From Acidimicrobiales bacterium (GTDB taxonomy: Bacteria > Actinomycetota > Acidimicrobiia > Acidimicrobiales > Iamiaceae), in NCBI GenBank assembly GCA_035547835.1, contig DASZTW010000008.1:204508-268507 (forward strand): 64,000 bases of DNA, given 5' to 3'. Position numbers and translations under genes: made by a program. The notes beneath the pieces are model-generated. The model was not told the origin of the DNA and ran no database searches. It worked only from the letters and a program-made list of their open reading frames with translations. Below are positions 16,201 through 25,059 of the stretch, piece after piece (within the stretch, counting starts at the first letter, position 1; every line of letters begins with the position of its first letter).

Positions 16201-18540
16201 GCCGCGATCGACCCCAACCGTCTGCGCTTCAGCGACCTTGCCGACACGACGACGCCCCTGACCCAAGTCGGCCTGGCCGAGGACACGCCGACGTCGACCC
16301 CGATCGGATCGGTGGCGGTGGCCTTCACCGATCATCCCAACGGGACGGTGCCGGACGTGCCCGCCGCCAACAGCTTGTCGGTCGAGTCCGACAAGCGCGC
16401 GAGCTCGCCGACGAAGGGCACAGCCGCCAGCGTCCGCATCGCGGGCGTGAAGCTGTTCCAGCTCGACGTCCGCCACGAGAACCCGGCCGATCCCGACAGC
16501 AAGACGACTGGGGTCGAGACGAAGTTGGCGCTGGCCAGCGAGCTCGACGACGTGGGCACGAACCTCGACTTCACGTCCGAGGACAGCTCTGAAGCGCGGG
16601 TGCGCGGCACCATCAACAAGCTGACGCCCGACTTGCACCTGGTCCTCGGCCTGGTTGAGGGCGACACGCAAGTCCACTACCAGACCCCAGGTGGGCACCT
16701 CGACACCAACCTCGAGATCGCGCTCGGCCACGCCGGCGAGCTCGACACGGTGTCGCTCCCGGCCAACCGTCCCGTCGGCGTGATGTTGCGTGACAGCTCG
16801 ACGCTCGGAAACAAGAAGGTGGGTCTGCTGCTGCTCGGCGCGCCGAGCACGCTCGACTTGCTGGTCGACAAGATCACGACCGCGACGCGAGGCACCAACG
16901 ACCCGAGCTTCCTCACGTTCACCGACTACCAGCCGCCCGGCGGGAGCGCCGACCTCTCCGTCGACATCGACTTGAAGAACTCGGTCGACGACAACGGCAA
17001 CCGCGACTTGTCGAAGGACATCCGCGTCCAAGCGGTGCTCCGTGGCGTGCCAGCTGGCTACGGCGTGAACGTGTTGCCGATCGCCAAGGGCAACGACTCG
17101 ACCGGTGGCGACGACGGCACGTACTTCGACATGCGCGTGGAGGGGAGCGCGCCGCTGAGCGGTGGGGTCGAACTCGACGTGGGGGCCGGCGTGCCGAAGC
17201 GAAAGAACCAGAACGGGTCCTCCACGCCGATCGACCCCGCGCCGTGCTCGCAGTGCGCCTTGCAGCTGACGGGCACGATCTCCAACTTGCCGCCAGGCTT
17301 CGAGTTCAACTTGGACTCGACCAAGCCGGGTCCCGACGGGTCCAAGCAGACGATCATGGACATGACGCTGCTCGGCACGAACCATCAGCAGGACAACTCG
17401 CAGTCGATCAACGATGTGAAGCTGAACGTCCTCAGCTGGCAGTACGAGCCGGGCACGCAGACCGTGCGAACCGTCCCGCAAGTGCAGGCGCACCTGCGCG
17501 ACGTTCCGGCCCACATGAACATCCTCATCGGGGCCGGCGTGCCGAAGGACTCGTCGGTCGCACAGCCGTGCGCCAAGTCGTCGAACACGCTGCCGGGCAT
17601 CACGTACTCCGCCGAGGGCGACCAGCGCGACGCGCTCGACCTCGACGCGGAGATCGACTTCGTGATGCTCGCCCATGACCCGACGCACCCGGAGCTCGAC
17701 GACGACGGCACGGTCAAGGAGCAGCCGGATCCGGCGTTGAAGGTGTCGGCCACGAACTTGTCGCACTCGGTGCAGTTCGTGAACACCCACGACGGCAAGT
17801 TCGAGGTGACCCAGCCCGACCCGTCAGCCGCGCCGACGGGGAACCTCCACCTCGAGGTCAGCACGCAGATCCTGAAGATCTTGAACTGGAGCCTCCAGCC
17901 GCCCAGCGAGGGTGGCTGCGGTTTCAGCAAGAGCATCGGGCCGATCGAGTTCTCCAGCGCCGGAGGGCTCCGGTTCGACTTGTCGACCGGGATTGTGCTC
18001 GACATCGACGGGCTGAAGAACGTCACGCTGGATCCGGGGGTGACGGTCGGCGTGAGCGGTGACTTCGCCAAGGTCAAGTTCGGCCTCCGCGACCCGCACA
18101 TCGTCAACGGCTACCTGGCGGGCGTCGGTCTGAAGATCACCGTCCACATCTCGGACTCGATCAACCCGAGCTTCCCGTTGGTGTTCCCGCCGATCGACCT
18201 CGAGAACTTGTCGTTCCCGATCAGCATCAACATGGTCGACCTTTCGTCGAACAGCACCGGCAACTGGATCGACATCAACTTGTTGGTGCCGTGCGACGTC
18301 GACGTGTCGTGGGACGGTGTCGACATCACCTCCTACCACGCGTACGTCGACACCCACCCTGGCCTGCTGTCGCAGTTCTCCAACGGGTTCGAGACGACCG
18401 ACGACGGCACGTTCCTCGTGGCGCCCGCGGGCGATTATCTCCAGCCGCTGCGCTTCTTCGTGCAGCCGATCTACATCCTGGCCTTGCAGATCTTCAAGGG
18501 CATCGGAAGCTTCGACGCGGGCATTCGCTGTCCGAGCTGA
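13243..18540 (+). CDS. Giant exported repeat protein of unknown function (1765 aa)
   Basis: A typical Sec signal peptide (KRSTFPTGRRAALGLLFFLV, then VATLSPAITARRAGA) opens the protein. A helical N-terminal domain with cysteines follows, then a Pro/Leu-rich segment (PSLADLLQLPPLPISLPPLP), then a long beta-rich region in which a motif like xVxxLPxxhxhxh recurs about eleven times every 60-75 residues: VDKLPTALNIDI, VRNLPTKVDVVA, VNDVPGQVKLDA, VTSLPPSLTATV, LRGVPAGYGVNV, ISNLPPGFEFNL, LRDVPAHMNILI. No LPXTG motif or C-terminal membrane span is seen, so it is likely secreted or held non-covalently. An ATG at 13177 overlaps the lipoprotein stop, but ATG at 13243 has GAGGAGC upstream and starts directly at the signal peptide. 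The family was not recognised. Confidence 0.85.
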   Translation: MGTKRSTFPTGRRAALGLLFFLVLLVATLSPAITARRAGAADESATANREPAAAADPPPPMYSCTPDVTATAQEQTDFANRWAARIEGQDPTFNLQSYLDADAIPADIAAEPGFNDATKDTLTRGCLVSKLFDVLKTMDASFGMDTSKSPPEAFPDDTVKSMLALTVFHNKPTSQPSTPAVAPQIPLPDVVGDALRGVGLDALQHLTVPTISIPSDLGILTPATQLINNLVSALQGIGLPKLPSLADLLQLPPLPISLPPLPDLSLPSITDLINTIRSVLDSTTYEVCYRGAKTGGAVRCTRTLIGLPVLLDVQGDAQPDLSAQLAPSVNLQYPTGVTMGFTLDRLPPLLNPLGSPPPVTADVWATWDVPLANMRVHLGFGSTYGGFTLPRHNSMLATVTNLTDATKGDPKIAYTLTQQGAGPESLAMAGVTKVLRADTGALSTPETTAAYLNFVGVPQTTKGTLDIRTSEAAVGKNSARFINDMTTSSPSKFKLGITRQFSPADPLSPCCPVQSFLATVDKLPTALNIDILKQDDLNRWTAHYGANANVDHLTLEGFDFPTVEDFLKPPAEQTVNTFTADVRNLPTKVDVVATLPLPNANPRHVSVDYRASKAADPNTLVVVPTFAFGTVEQTAGDVQRSLSAQVNDVPGQVKLDANLAGDSLNTPPQPKGKNLDVGLTYDASSEAHDLSVDFFDKSDSGTSKLSGNVTSLPPSLTATVSHHVVGLGGTDAIDFDAKSAPDAADGSAQLGTAFIRYAKNSDFLSLDDTTRPSTAQYAVVRSDKGPDNTASTDDDRLALEAQYAGLKRTDVSLTSDGLDKGALDLHAKVVNDLDRATTVQFDNPESTVDAEVLNVPKDVDVSYHRRQTGTTDDCGSPENTHSVVYDASGPIDKATVRVQGKLANGDPDPNNLTVLNAGRDPSTHTGPIPQHMEMFVNGHTKQVKYRADSEIGQVAASILSQSVGSGACTASSGINADLRQLPLQFGAAIDPNRLRFSDLADTTTPLTQVGLAEDTPTSTPIGSVAVAFTDHPNGTVPDVPAANSLSVESDKRASSPTKGTAASVRIAGVKLFQLDVRHENPADPDSKTTGVETKLALASELDDVGTNLDFTSEDSSEARVRGTINKLTPDLHLVLGLVEGDTQVHYQTPGGHLDTNLEIALGHAGELDTVSLPANRPVGVMLRDSSTLGNKKVGLLLLGAPSTLDLLVDKITTATRGTNDPSFLTFTDYQPPGGSADLSVDIDLKNSVDDNGNRDLSKDIRVQAVLRGVPAGYGVNVLPIAKGNDSTGGDDGTYFDMRVEGSAPLSGGVELDVGAGVPKRKNQNGSSTPIDPAPCSQCALQLTGTISNLPPGFEFNLDSTKPGPDGSKQTIMDMTLLGTNHQQDNSQSINDVKLNVLSWQYEPGTQTVRTVPQVQAHLRDVPAHMNILIGAGVPKDSSVAQPCAKSSNTLPGITYSAEGDQRDALDLDAEIDFVMLAHDPTHPELDDDGTVKEQPDPALKVSATNLSHSVQFVNTHDGKFEVTQPDPSAAPTGNLHLEVSTQILKILNWSLQPPSEGGCGFSKSIGPIEFSSAGGLRFDLSTGIVLDIDGLKNVTLDPGVTVGVSGDFAKVKFGLRDPHIVNGYLAGVGLKITVHISDSINPSFPLVFPPIDLENLSFPISINMVDLSSNSTGNWIDINLLVPCDVDVSWDGVDITSYHAYVDTHPGLLSQFSNGFETTDDGTFLVAPAGDYLQPLRFFVQPIYILALQIFKGIGSFDAGIRCPS

Positions 18541-18604
18541 CGCGGTGGTGTCGCCGCGCCCGATGGCGCCGATCTCGGGGCCTGGGTAGCGGCCTGTGGC
18601 CGTA

Positions 18605-18636
18605 GGGTGGGGACGCGCGCGAGCGCGCTCCCACCC
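18605..18636. terminator. Very stable GNRA-capped hairpin before hemL
   Basis: GGGTGGG (18605-18611) pairs with CCCACCC (18630-18636); an inner CGCGC/GCGCG stem is capped by a GCGA tetraloop. It lies 65 bases after the giant gene's stop and 25 bases before the hemL ATG. It could terminate the upstream transcript or fold in the hemL leader; a possible -10 (TAGGGT, 18603-18608) overlaps it. Confidence 0.55.
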
Positions 18637-18661
18637 AACGGCCGATCCTCCGCGGAGACCG

Positions 18662-19954
18662 ATGACCACCAACGCAGATCTGTTCGCCCGGGCCGCGGCG
18701 GTGATCCCTGGCGGCGTGAACTCGCCGGTCCGGGCATTCCGCTCGGTGGGTGGCACGCCGTACTTCGTGGATCGCGCGGAGGGGGCATACGTGTACGACG
18801 CCGAAGGCCGCGCGCTCGTCGACCTGGTGCAGTCCTACGGCGCGATCGTCGCCGGCCACGCCCACCCGTCAGTGGTCGACGCCGTGACCGAAGCGGCCCG
18901 AGGCGGCACGAGCTACGGCGCGCCGACCGAGCGAGAAGTGCTCCTGGCCGAAGCCATCCGGGAGCGGATGCCGTCGATGGAGCGCGTGCGGTTGGTGTCG
19001 AGCGGCACCGAAGCGACCATGAGCGCGATCCGAGTGGCGCGGGGCTTCACCGGGCGCGACCGGATCGTGAAGTTCGCCGGCTGCTACCACGGCCACAGCG
19101 ACGCACTGCTGGCGGAGGCGGGATCGGGCGTGGCGCAGCTCGACGCTCGCGCGGTGGCGGCGTCGGGCGCGGTGCCCGGCTCGGCCGGTGTCCCGGCGGA
19201 TGCGGTGGCTGCGACCTCGGTCGTGCCGTACAACGTCGTTCCCGACCTCGACGAGTCCGTGGCTTGCGTCATCGTCGAACCGGTCGCCGCCAACATGGGC
19301 CTCGTCGCCCCCGGCGACGGCTTCTTGAAGGGTCTGCGCGCCGCGTGCGACCGCGTCGGCGCGCTGTTGTTGTTCGACGAGGTCATCACGGGCTTTCGGC
19401 TCGCGTACGGCGGCGCGCAGGGCTACTTCGGCGTACAGCCCGATCTGACCACCGTTGGCAAAGTGATCGGCGGAGGACTGCCGATCGGCGCGTTCGGCGG
19501 CCGGGCCGAGGTCATGGACGTGCTCGCGCCGGTGGGCCCCGTGTACCAGGCGGGCACGCTGTCGGGGAATCCGCTCGCGACCGCGGCAGGCCTGGCCGTG
19601 CTCGAGTTGCTCGACGAAGCGGCGTACACGCTGCTCGAGGCGCAAGCCCACGCGTTGGCCGGCGCCTTCCAAGAGGCGTTCGCGTCGGTTGGCGCGCCGG
19701 TGTCGGTGCCCGTCGTCCGCACCCTCGTCGGTCTCTACTTCGGCCAGGAGCTCCCTGAGGACTACGACGACGCGCGCCGCACCGACGAAGCCGCCTACGC
19801 CCGCTTCTTCCACGCGCTGCTCGACGAAGGGGTCGCCCTCGCCCCGGGTGCGTATGAGATCGCATTCCCGGGTCTGGCACACGACGACCAAGTGGTCGAC
19901 GAGGTGCGGGCCGCGGCTGGCCGCGCCGCAGCGATGGTGTGGGCCGCGCCGTGA
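18662..19954 (+). CDS. hemL: Glutamate-1-semialdehyde 2,1-aminomutase
   Basis: The 430-residue PLP enzyme converts glutamate-1-semialdehyde to 5-aminolevulinate, acting directly after HemA. Visible marks are [20 protein letters not shown] at the N-terminus, [45 protein letters not shown] with the cofactor aspartate, and the Schiff-base lysine ~Lys267 in [18 protein letters not shown]. The ATG at 18662 follows GGAG by four bases; the reading frame continues upstream only as low-quality sequence. Its stop overlaps the zwf GTG start (GTGA). Confidence 0.95.
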   Translation: MTTNADLFARAAAVIPGGVNSPVRAFRSVGGTPYFVDRAEGAYVYDAEGRALVDLVQSYGAIVAGHAHPSVVDAVTEAARGGTSYGAPTEREVLLAEAIRERMPSMERVRLVSSGTEATMSAIRVARGFTGRDRIVKFAGCYHGHSDALLAEAGSGVAQLDARAVAASGAVPGSAGVPADAVAATSVVPYNVVPDLDESVACVIVEPVAANMGLVAPGDGFLKGLRAACDRVGALLLFDEVITGFRLAYGGAQGYFGVQPDLTTVGKVIGGGLPIGAFGGRAEVMDVLAPVGPVYQAGTLSGNPLATAAGLAVLELLDEAAYTLLEAQAHALAGAFQEAFASVGAPVSVPVVRTLVGLYFGQELPEDYDDARRTDEAAYARFFHALLDEGVALAPGAYEIAFPGLAHDDQVVDEVRAAAGRAAAMVWAAP

Positions 19955-21348
19955 GCCGCGACGACCGATCGCCGACCGACGCCGACGCAGTCGTGCTGTT
20001 CGGCGCCACCGGCGACCTCGCCCGCAAGAAGATCTTCCCGGCGCTGTGGGAGCTGGAGCAGGCCGGTGGCCCCGCGCTGCAGATCATCGGCGTGTCGGGG
20101 TCCGCCTGGGATGACGACGACTTGCGGTCCCGCGCGCATGACTCGATCGCCGAACGCGGCGAGGTCGACCGCGCGGCCTTCGCGGACATGGCTTCGCGGA
20201 TGCGCTACGTGAGCGGTGACTACCGAGACCCGACGACCTTCGATGCTCTCGCCGCCAAGCTGGCTGACGTCAAACGGCCGCTGTTCTTCCTCGCCATCCC
20301 ACCCGCCATGTTCGACGATGTCGTGACGGGCCTGGGCCGGGTCGGGCTCGCCCGCGACGCCCGGGTCGTCGTCGAGAAGCCGTTCGGCCGCGATCTGGTG
20401 AGCGCACGCCGGCTGAACGACTGCCTCCACTCGGTGTTCCCAGAGGAGGCGATCTTTCGGATCGACCATTTCCTCGGCAAGGAGCCGGTGGAGAACCTGC
20501 TGGTGTTCCGGCTCGCCAACTCGCTGCTCGAGCCGGTGTGGAACCGCAACTTCATCTCCAACGTGCAGATCACCATGGCGGAGCAGTTCGGTGTGGGTAC
20601 CCGCGGCCGGTTCTACGAGACGGTCGGCGCGACGCGCGACGTCGTGCAGAACCATCTCCTGCAGATCGTCGCCTTGCTGGCCATGGAACCGCCCGCGGGC
20701 AGCGACGCGGCCGCGATGCAGGACGAGAAGCTCAAGGTGTTCCGCCAGACACCTTCGTTCGACCCTGCGAAGATCGTGCGTGGGCAGGCCCGTGCGTACA
20801 AGGACATCGACGGCGTCGATCCGCACTCGGACACCGAGACGTTCGTGGCGATCCGCTTCGAGATCGAGTCGTGGCGCTGGGCGGGCGTCCCGTGGCTCAT
20901 CCGCGCCGGCAAGTCGCTCATGTCGACCGCCACCGAGGCCGTGGTGACCTTCAACGAGCCGCCGCGCCTGTTGTTCGGCAACGGGACCGGCGAGCGGCCG
21001 GCGCCCAACCGGTTGCGGTTCCGTCTCGGCGCCGACGACGGGGTCGTCCTCGACCTGCTCGCCAAGGCACCCGGCGACGAGCTCGTCACCCAACCGATGG
21101 CGCTCGATGTGAACTACGAGCAAGTCCTCGGCCACCGTGAGGACGCATACCAACGGTTGTTGGAGGACGCCATCGCAGGCGACCACCGCCGGTTCGGCCG
21201 GGCCGACGCGATCGAGGAGCAGTGGCGCATCGTGGAGCCGCTGTTGCTCGACCCCCCGCCGGTGCACCTCTACGACGAGGGCTCGATGGGCCCGCCCGAG
21301 GCCGAGGCGCTCGCCCGGCCTTTCGGCGGGTGGGTCGATCCCTGCTGA
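19951..21348 (+). CDS. zwf: Glucose-6-phosphate 1-dehydrogenase
   Basis: The 465-residue enzyme oxidises glucose-6-phosphate, making NADPH for the pentose phosphate pathway. The dinucleotide motif is [17 protein letters not shown], and the active site [18 protein letters not shown] carries the family's catalytic histidine-lysine region. [11 protein letters not shown] and [14 protein letters not shown] are also conserved. The GTG at 19951 overlaps the hemL stop, so it is coupled to haem synthesis. It is slightly shorter than the usual ~490-510 residues. Confidence 0.94.
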   Translation: MSRDDRSPTDADAVVLFGATGDLARKKIFPALWELEQAGGPALQIIGVSGSAWDDDDLRSRAHDSIAERGEVDRAAFADMASRMRYVSGDYRDPTTFDALAAKLADVKRPLFFLAIPPAMFDDVVTGLGRVGLARDARVVVEKPFGRDLVSARRLNDCLHSVFPEEAIFRIDHFLGKEPVENLLVFRLANSLLEPVWNRNFISNVQITMAEQFGVGTRGRFYETVGATRDVVQNHLLQIVALLAMEPPAGSDAAAMQDEKLKVFRQTPSFDPAKIVRGQARAYKDIDGVDPHSDTETFVAIRFEIESWRWAGVPWLIRAGKSLMSTATEAVVTFNEPPRLLFGNGTGERPAPNRLRFRLGADDGVVLDLLAKAPGDELVTQPMALDVNYEQVLGHREDAYQRLLEDAIAGDHRRFGRADAIEEQWRIVEPLLLDPPPVHLYDEGSMGPPEAEALARPFGGWVDPC

Positions 21349-21360
21349 GCCGCCCGACGG

Positions 21361-21374
21361 CGAGCGGCCGCTCG
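21361..21374. terminator. Palindrome after zwf, possible terminator
   Basis: CGAGCGGCCGCTCG is a perfect 14-base palindrome 12 bases after the zwf stop and before the convergent exporter permease. It can form a short hairpin with a GGCC loop. The stem is only five pairs and no U-tract follows. Confidence 0.3.
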
Positions 21375-21452
21375 TCACGGGCGCTTGGGTCGGCTCGCCT
21401 GATGGGAGTCCACTGGGTCCTGTAGGACTTGGTCCCGAACGCCTGCTCCGAC

Positions 21453-22322
21453 TCAGTCGGTGGTGCGTCGGCGCAGCAGCCGGCTCGAGATCGGCGCGCA
21501 CACCGCCACGATCGCCACGCTCCACAGCAACGCCACCAGCACGGGGTGCTGCGAGGGGAAGTTGTGCACCAGCGCGGCGGGGTTGGGATCACCCATCAAA
21601 TGCCGGCACGACGCGGCCACGGCGGACACAGGGCTCCAGTCCGCGATGGTGCGCATCCAGGCCGGCATGCCCTGTGTGGGGGCGAAGCAGCTCGACACGA
21701 ACGCCATCGGGAACAGCACGAGGAATCCGACCGCTTGGGCCGACTCGGGGTCGGTGACCAGCAGACCGAAGCACGCGGTCAGCCAGCTCAGGGCGTAGGC
21801 GAACAGCACGGCCACGGCAAGCGCGCCCAGCACTCCGGTCAGCCCTGATTCGGGTCGCCAACCGATGGCGAGGCCGGTGGCGACCACGATCGACCCGCAC
21901 AGGGCGCTGGCCAACAGGTCCGACAACGTGCGGCCGGTGAGGATCGCGCTGCGCGCCATCGGAAGGGTGCGGAAGCGGTTCACCACGCCGGTCGAGAGGT
22001 CGCTGCTGAGGCCGACCGCGGTGCCCATCGAGGCGGTCGTGAGGTTCATGGTGATCAGTCCGCCGATGGCGAACGCCTTGTAGCCGCCGCCGCCGGGGAT
22101 GTGCATCGACGCTTGGAAGATGAAGACCATCAAGCCGGTGAACAAGATGGGTTGGATGGTGGCGTCGGAGAGTTGAGCGGGCTCGCGGGCGACGTGCACC
22201 AAGTTGCGCTTGGTGAGCACGGCGACGTCGGTCAGCCAGTCGCGGGCTCGCGTGGCGAGGCGGTCGTCGCGGCGGGCGGCGTCGGCCGCGGTGAGGCGGG
22301 GGTCGAGCACTGCTGCAGTCAT
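21453..22322 (-). CDS. ABC-2 type exporter permease (DrrB-like)
   Basis: The 289-residue membrane protein has an N-terminal cytoplasmic segment, then about six membrane spans including [34 protein letters not shown] and [18 protein letters not shown], with the ABC-2 permease mark [16 protein letters not shown]. It would form the channel of a daunorubicin-resistance type exporter with the adjacent ATPase. The ATG at 22322 overlaps the ATPase stop by four bases, so the two are coupled. The substrate is unknown. Confidence 0.88.
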   Translation of the reverse strand: MTAAVLDPRLTAADAARRDDRLATRARDWLTDVAVLTKRNLVHVAREPAQLSDATIQPILFTGLMVFIFQASMHIPGGGGYKAFAIGGLITMNLTTASMGTAVGLSSDLSTGVVNRFRTLPMARSAILTGRTLSDLLASALCGSIVVATGLAIGWRPESGLTGVLGALAVAVLFAYALSWLTACFGLLVTDPESAQAVGFLVLFPMAFVSSCFAPTQGMPAWMRTIADWSPVSAVAASCRHLMGDPNPAALVHNFPSQHPVLVALLWSVAIVAVCAPISSRLLRRRTTD

Positions 22323-23365
22323 GCGTAGGCCTCCTCGGTGGGAGCGGGCTCGGAATCGTCGGGTGCTGCCGCGACGGCCGAGCGGCCGTCGGTCGCGTCC
22401 GGCGCGCTGGGGTCGTGTGGCCCGCCGCTGTCCGGTGGCGCGCCGGTGAGGGTGAAGAACACGTCGTCGAGCGACGGCCGGTGCACTTCGATGTCGTCCA
22501 CGTCGACGCCGGCCTCGTCGAGCGCGCGGATGACGGCCGTGGCGAGACCGTGGCGCAGCACGACCGGTGCGGTCAGCCGACGGCCGTCGTCTGTCACTTG
22601 CACGGCTCCAGTGGCAAGCGGCGAGAGCGCGGCGACCGCCTCGGGGTGAGGCTGGCTCAACCTGACCTCCACCCGCTCGCCACCGATGCGCGCCTTGAGC
22701 TCGCTGGCGGTCCCTTCGGCGATGACCGTGCCGCGGTCGATGACCGAGATCGTGTCGGCGAGGGCGTCGGCCTCGTCGAGGTACTGGGTGGTCAGCAACA
22801 AGGTCGTGCCGTCGGCCACGAGCACGCGGATGAGGTCCCACATGCGCTGCCGGCTCGACGGGTCGAGGCCGGTGGTCGGCTCGTCGAGGAACAGGACCGG
22901 CGGGCGCGTGACCAAGCTGCCCGCCAGGTCGAGGCGGCGCCGCATGCCGCCCGAGTACGTCTTCACCTGGCGGTCGCCGGCGTCGGCGAGCTCGAACTGG
23001 TCGAGCAGTTCGACGGCGCGCCGGCGCGCCTGGCCACGGGAGAGCTTCGAGAGGCGGCCGATGAGCACCAGGTTCTGGCGGCCGGTGAGCTGCTCGTCGA
23101 GGGTGGCGTCCTGCCCGGTCACACCGATCAGCCGGCGGACCGCCCGTGCGTCGCGGACGATATCGAGCCCGGCCACACGCCCCGTGCCGGCGTCGGGCTG
23201 CGTCATGGTGGTGAGCATGCGGACGGTGGTCGACTTGCCGGCGCCGTTCGGGCCGAGGACACCGAGGATGCGGCCTTGCGGCACGGCGAGGCTCACCTCG
23301 TCGACGGCGATCTCGTCGCCGTAGCGCTTGTGGAGGCCCGAGGCTTCGATCACGAGATCGGACAT
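22319..23365 (-). CDS. ABC exporter ATP-binding protein (DrrA-like)
   Basis: The 348-residue ATPase contains Walker [11 protein letters not shown], the Q-loop, the signature [15 protein letters not shown], Walker [21 protein letters not shown] and the switch histidine region replaced by [11 protein letters not shown], typical of the DrrA group, where His becomes Gln. A C-terminal ~100-residue extension ([14 protein letters not shown], then a Pro/Asp-rich tail) is the family's regulatory part. GAGGAG lies seven bases before the ATG. It is transcribed away from a TetR gene across three palindromes and is probably repressed by that regulator. Confidence 0.92.
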   Translation of the reverse strand: MSDLVIEASGLHKRYGDEIAVDEVSLAVPQGRILGVLGPNGAGKSTTVRMLTTMTQPDAGTGRVAGLDIVRDARAVRRLIGVTGQDATLDEQLTGRQNLVLIGRLSKLSRGQARRRAVELLDQFELADAGDRQVKTYSGGMRRRLDLAGSLVTRPPVLFLDEPTTGLDPSSRQRMWDLIRVLVADGTTLLLTTQYLDEADALADTISVIDRGTVIAEGTASELKARIGGERVEVRLSQPHPEAVAALSPLATGAVQVTDDGRRLTAPVVLRHGLATAVIRALDEAGVDVDDIEVHRPSLDDVFFTLTGAPPDSGGPHDPSAPDATDGRSAVAAAPDDSEPAPTEEAYA

Positions 23366-23402
23366 GGTGATCTCCTCATCAGTGTGGCGGTGGGGAAGGC
23401 TG

Positions 23403-23464
23403 CTTGCCGGTCGGCAAGTAGTTACTTGCCGAAAGGTAAGTGTCGAACTTACCGGCCGTCAAGT
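23403..23464. promoter_or_regulatory. Array of three TetR-type operators
   Basis: Three inverted repeats with half-site ACTTRCC and four-base spacers are centred 22-23 bases apart: CTTGCC-GGTC-GGCAAG (23403-23418), ACTTGCC-GAAA-GGTAAGT (23424-23441) and ACTTACC-GGCC-GTCAAGT (23447-23464). They overlap the promoters of both the ABC exporter and the tetR gene, and the spacing puts all three on one face of the helix. Confidence 0.8.
23433..23462 (-). promoter_or_regulatory. Promoter of the drrAB-like exporter
   Basis: On the reverse strand TTGACG (23457-23462) and TACCTT (23433-23438) are 18 bases apart. Operator 3 covers the -35 and operator 2 covers the -10, the usual arrangement for repression. 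Confidence 0.55.
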
Positions 23465-23469
23465 AACAT
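23464..23469 (+). promoter_or_regulatory. -10 box of the tetR gene (leaderless)
   Basis: TAACAT lies seven bases before the ATG at 23477 and abuts operator 3, fitting autorepression. No ribosome-binding site is present. Confidence 0.45.
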
Positions 23470-23476
23470 GCGACAC

Positions 23477-24142
23477 ATGAGCGCGGAGCCGACCCGTCGC
23501 AGCCAGCGGCACCACATCAGGGAGGCGGCCCGGCGCGACCACCTCGAGCAGGAGTCGGAGCCACCACTCGGCACCCGGGAACGGATCCTCGAGACCGCCA
23601 CACGGCTGTTCACCGACCAAGGCTACGACGGCACGTCGCTACGGGAGATCGCGGACGAGCTCGGGTTCACGAAGGCCGCGCTCTACTACCACTTCAAGAG
23701 CAAGGACGAGATCCTCGTCGCGCTGGTCGAGCCGATGGACGAGATGCTCCACGAGTTCCTCGACCGCCTGGAAGGCGCGACCGACGCGACCGAATGGGTC
23801 GATGCCCTCGAGTGGGCGGTCGATCAGTGGTTCGAGCGGCTCGACTTCTTCCGCATGATCGTGCGCAACCGAGCCTCCCTGGCCGCGCACCAGGCGGCGC
23901 GAGAAGCCTTCTCCGACCACGAAGAGGCGCATGCACGGCTGGAGCGGACCGTGCGGCAGATGTCGAGCGACTTGGGCGAGCAGGTGCGCATGGTGGCCGC
24001 GCTTGCCGCAGTGACCGGCTTCGACGACTGGGCGCCCACCCTGATGGTGGAGACCGATCCGGTCGTGCTGCGCGAGGAGCTGCTCGGCGTGGTCCGCCAG
24101 ATCCTCGGTGTCCGTCCACGCCCCCGTCGCTCCTCGGCCTGA
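23477..24142 (+). CDS. TetR-family transcriptional repressor
   Basis: The 221-residue regulator has an arginine/histidine-rich N-terminus, then a TetR DNA-binding domain: [21 protein letters not shown] followed by the recognition helices [26 protein letters not shown] (residues ~45-90). The C-terminal ~130 residues are a helical ligand-binding domain rich in Trp, Met and Phe. It faces the ABC exporter across three matching palindromes, so it likely senses the exported compound and represses both genes. An ATG at 23468 adds three residues, but the -10 box favours 23477. Confidence 0.9.
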   Translation: MSAEPTRRSQRHHIREAARRDHLEQESEPPLGTRERILETATRLFTDQGYDGTSLREIADELGFTKAALYYHFKSKDEILVALVEPMDEMLHEFLDRLEGATDATEWVDALEWAVDQWFERLDFFRMIVRNRASLAAHQAAREAFSDHEEAHARLERTVRQMSSDLGEQVRMVAALAAVTGFDDWAPTLMVETDPVVLREELLGVVRQILGVRPRPRRSSA

Positions 24143-24206
24143 CATCCATGCCGCGGCCGGGCGCGCGCGGCGGCCGCGGTCGTGCGAGCTCCCCGAGGCG
24201 GCAGGG

Positions 24207-24839
24207 TCAGTGGGCCCGGCGCCGTGAGCCGAGGTACCGCTTGGCGGCAGCCATGGTGATGATCGCCGCCAGGACCAGCAAGCCGACCCCGAGCGGCGAC
24301 ACGCCGCTGTTCCCACCGCCGACCGGTCGCGCCGTCAACGCCGTGAGTCGGAACGTGCCCAGCGCTTCGTTCGACGACGAGGTGGCCACGAACACGTGAT
24401 AGGCGCCGGGCGCGAGGTCGGGGACCCGGAACCGTACGTATGAGCCCTTGGTGGTGGTCACCGAGACGCGGCCGGCACCGTCGAACGGTTGCGCGGCCCC
24501 CGCCGCGGCCGGGCGCAGATCGGCGGGCACGGCCCGGGTGGCCCCGTGGAACACGGTGTGGCCGTCGAGCACCACTTGCAGCGCGGTGCCGGGCGCGACC
24601 GCCGTGCACGTCAACGTGACCAGGGCGCCGGGCCCGCCGATGTTCACGCTGAGCGTGCAGGACACCGGCGCGGCGGGTGGCGGTGACGAAGTGGTGGTGC
24701 AGCCGTAGGGGTTGCTGTTGCAGGGTGCGGTGGCCGCCGCAGACGCGGCTGTCGTCGGCGCGAAGAGCGCGCACACGGCCAGCAGCAACGCTGCGCTGAG
24801 CAGGACCCGGACTCGGCCGGGTCGGGTCGCGACGTGCAT
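24207..24839 (-). CDS. Exported membrane-anchored protein of unknown function
   Basis: The ~210-residue protein has a signal peptide (VRVLLSAALLLAVCALFAP, cleavage near TAASAAA), a short Cys/Ser/Pro-rich segment (PCNSNPYGCTTTSSPPP), a beta-sandwich-like domain with SCTLSVNIGGPGALVTLTCT and YVRFRVPDLAPGAYHVFV, and one C-terminal membrane helix (GVGLLVLAAIITMAAAKRY) ending in basic residues. It is probably a cell-surface protein anchored at its C-terminus. The start could also be GTG at 24854; ATG at 24839 has a GGGGG tract eight bases upstream. No family was recognised. Confidence 0.75.
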   Translation of the reverse strand: MHVATRPGRVRVLLSAALLLAVCALFAPTTAASAAATAPCNSNPYGCTTTSSPPPAAPVSCTLSVNIGGPGALVTLTCTAVAPGTALQVVLDGHTVFHGATRAVPADLRPAAAGAAQPFDGAGRVSVTTTKGSYVRFRVPDLAPGAYHVFVATSSSNEALGTFRLTALTARPVGGGNSGVSPLGVGLLVLAAIITMAAAKRYLGSRRRAH

Positions 24840-25059
24840 CTCGGGCACCCCCACGAGTCGGGCGACGCCTCATTGTGCACGGTCCGCGGTCATCTCGCCA
24901 CTCATTCTCCGCGAATGGGACACCACACTCGGTGGCGGGACGCGGCCCCGACCGGTCCGCAAGACCCCTTTCCTTGTTCGCGGTGGGGGCTGATGCGGTG
25001 GTCGGGGGCGACCAGATCCCCAGCCGGTTCGGGGAGGTGTGAGCGCGCCGGTGGTGTGG

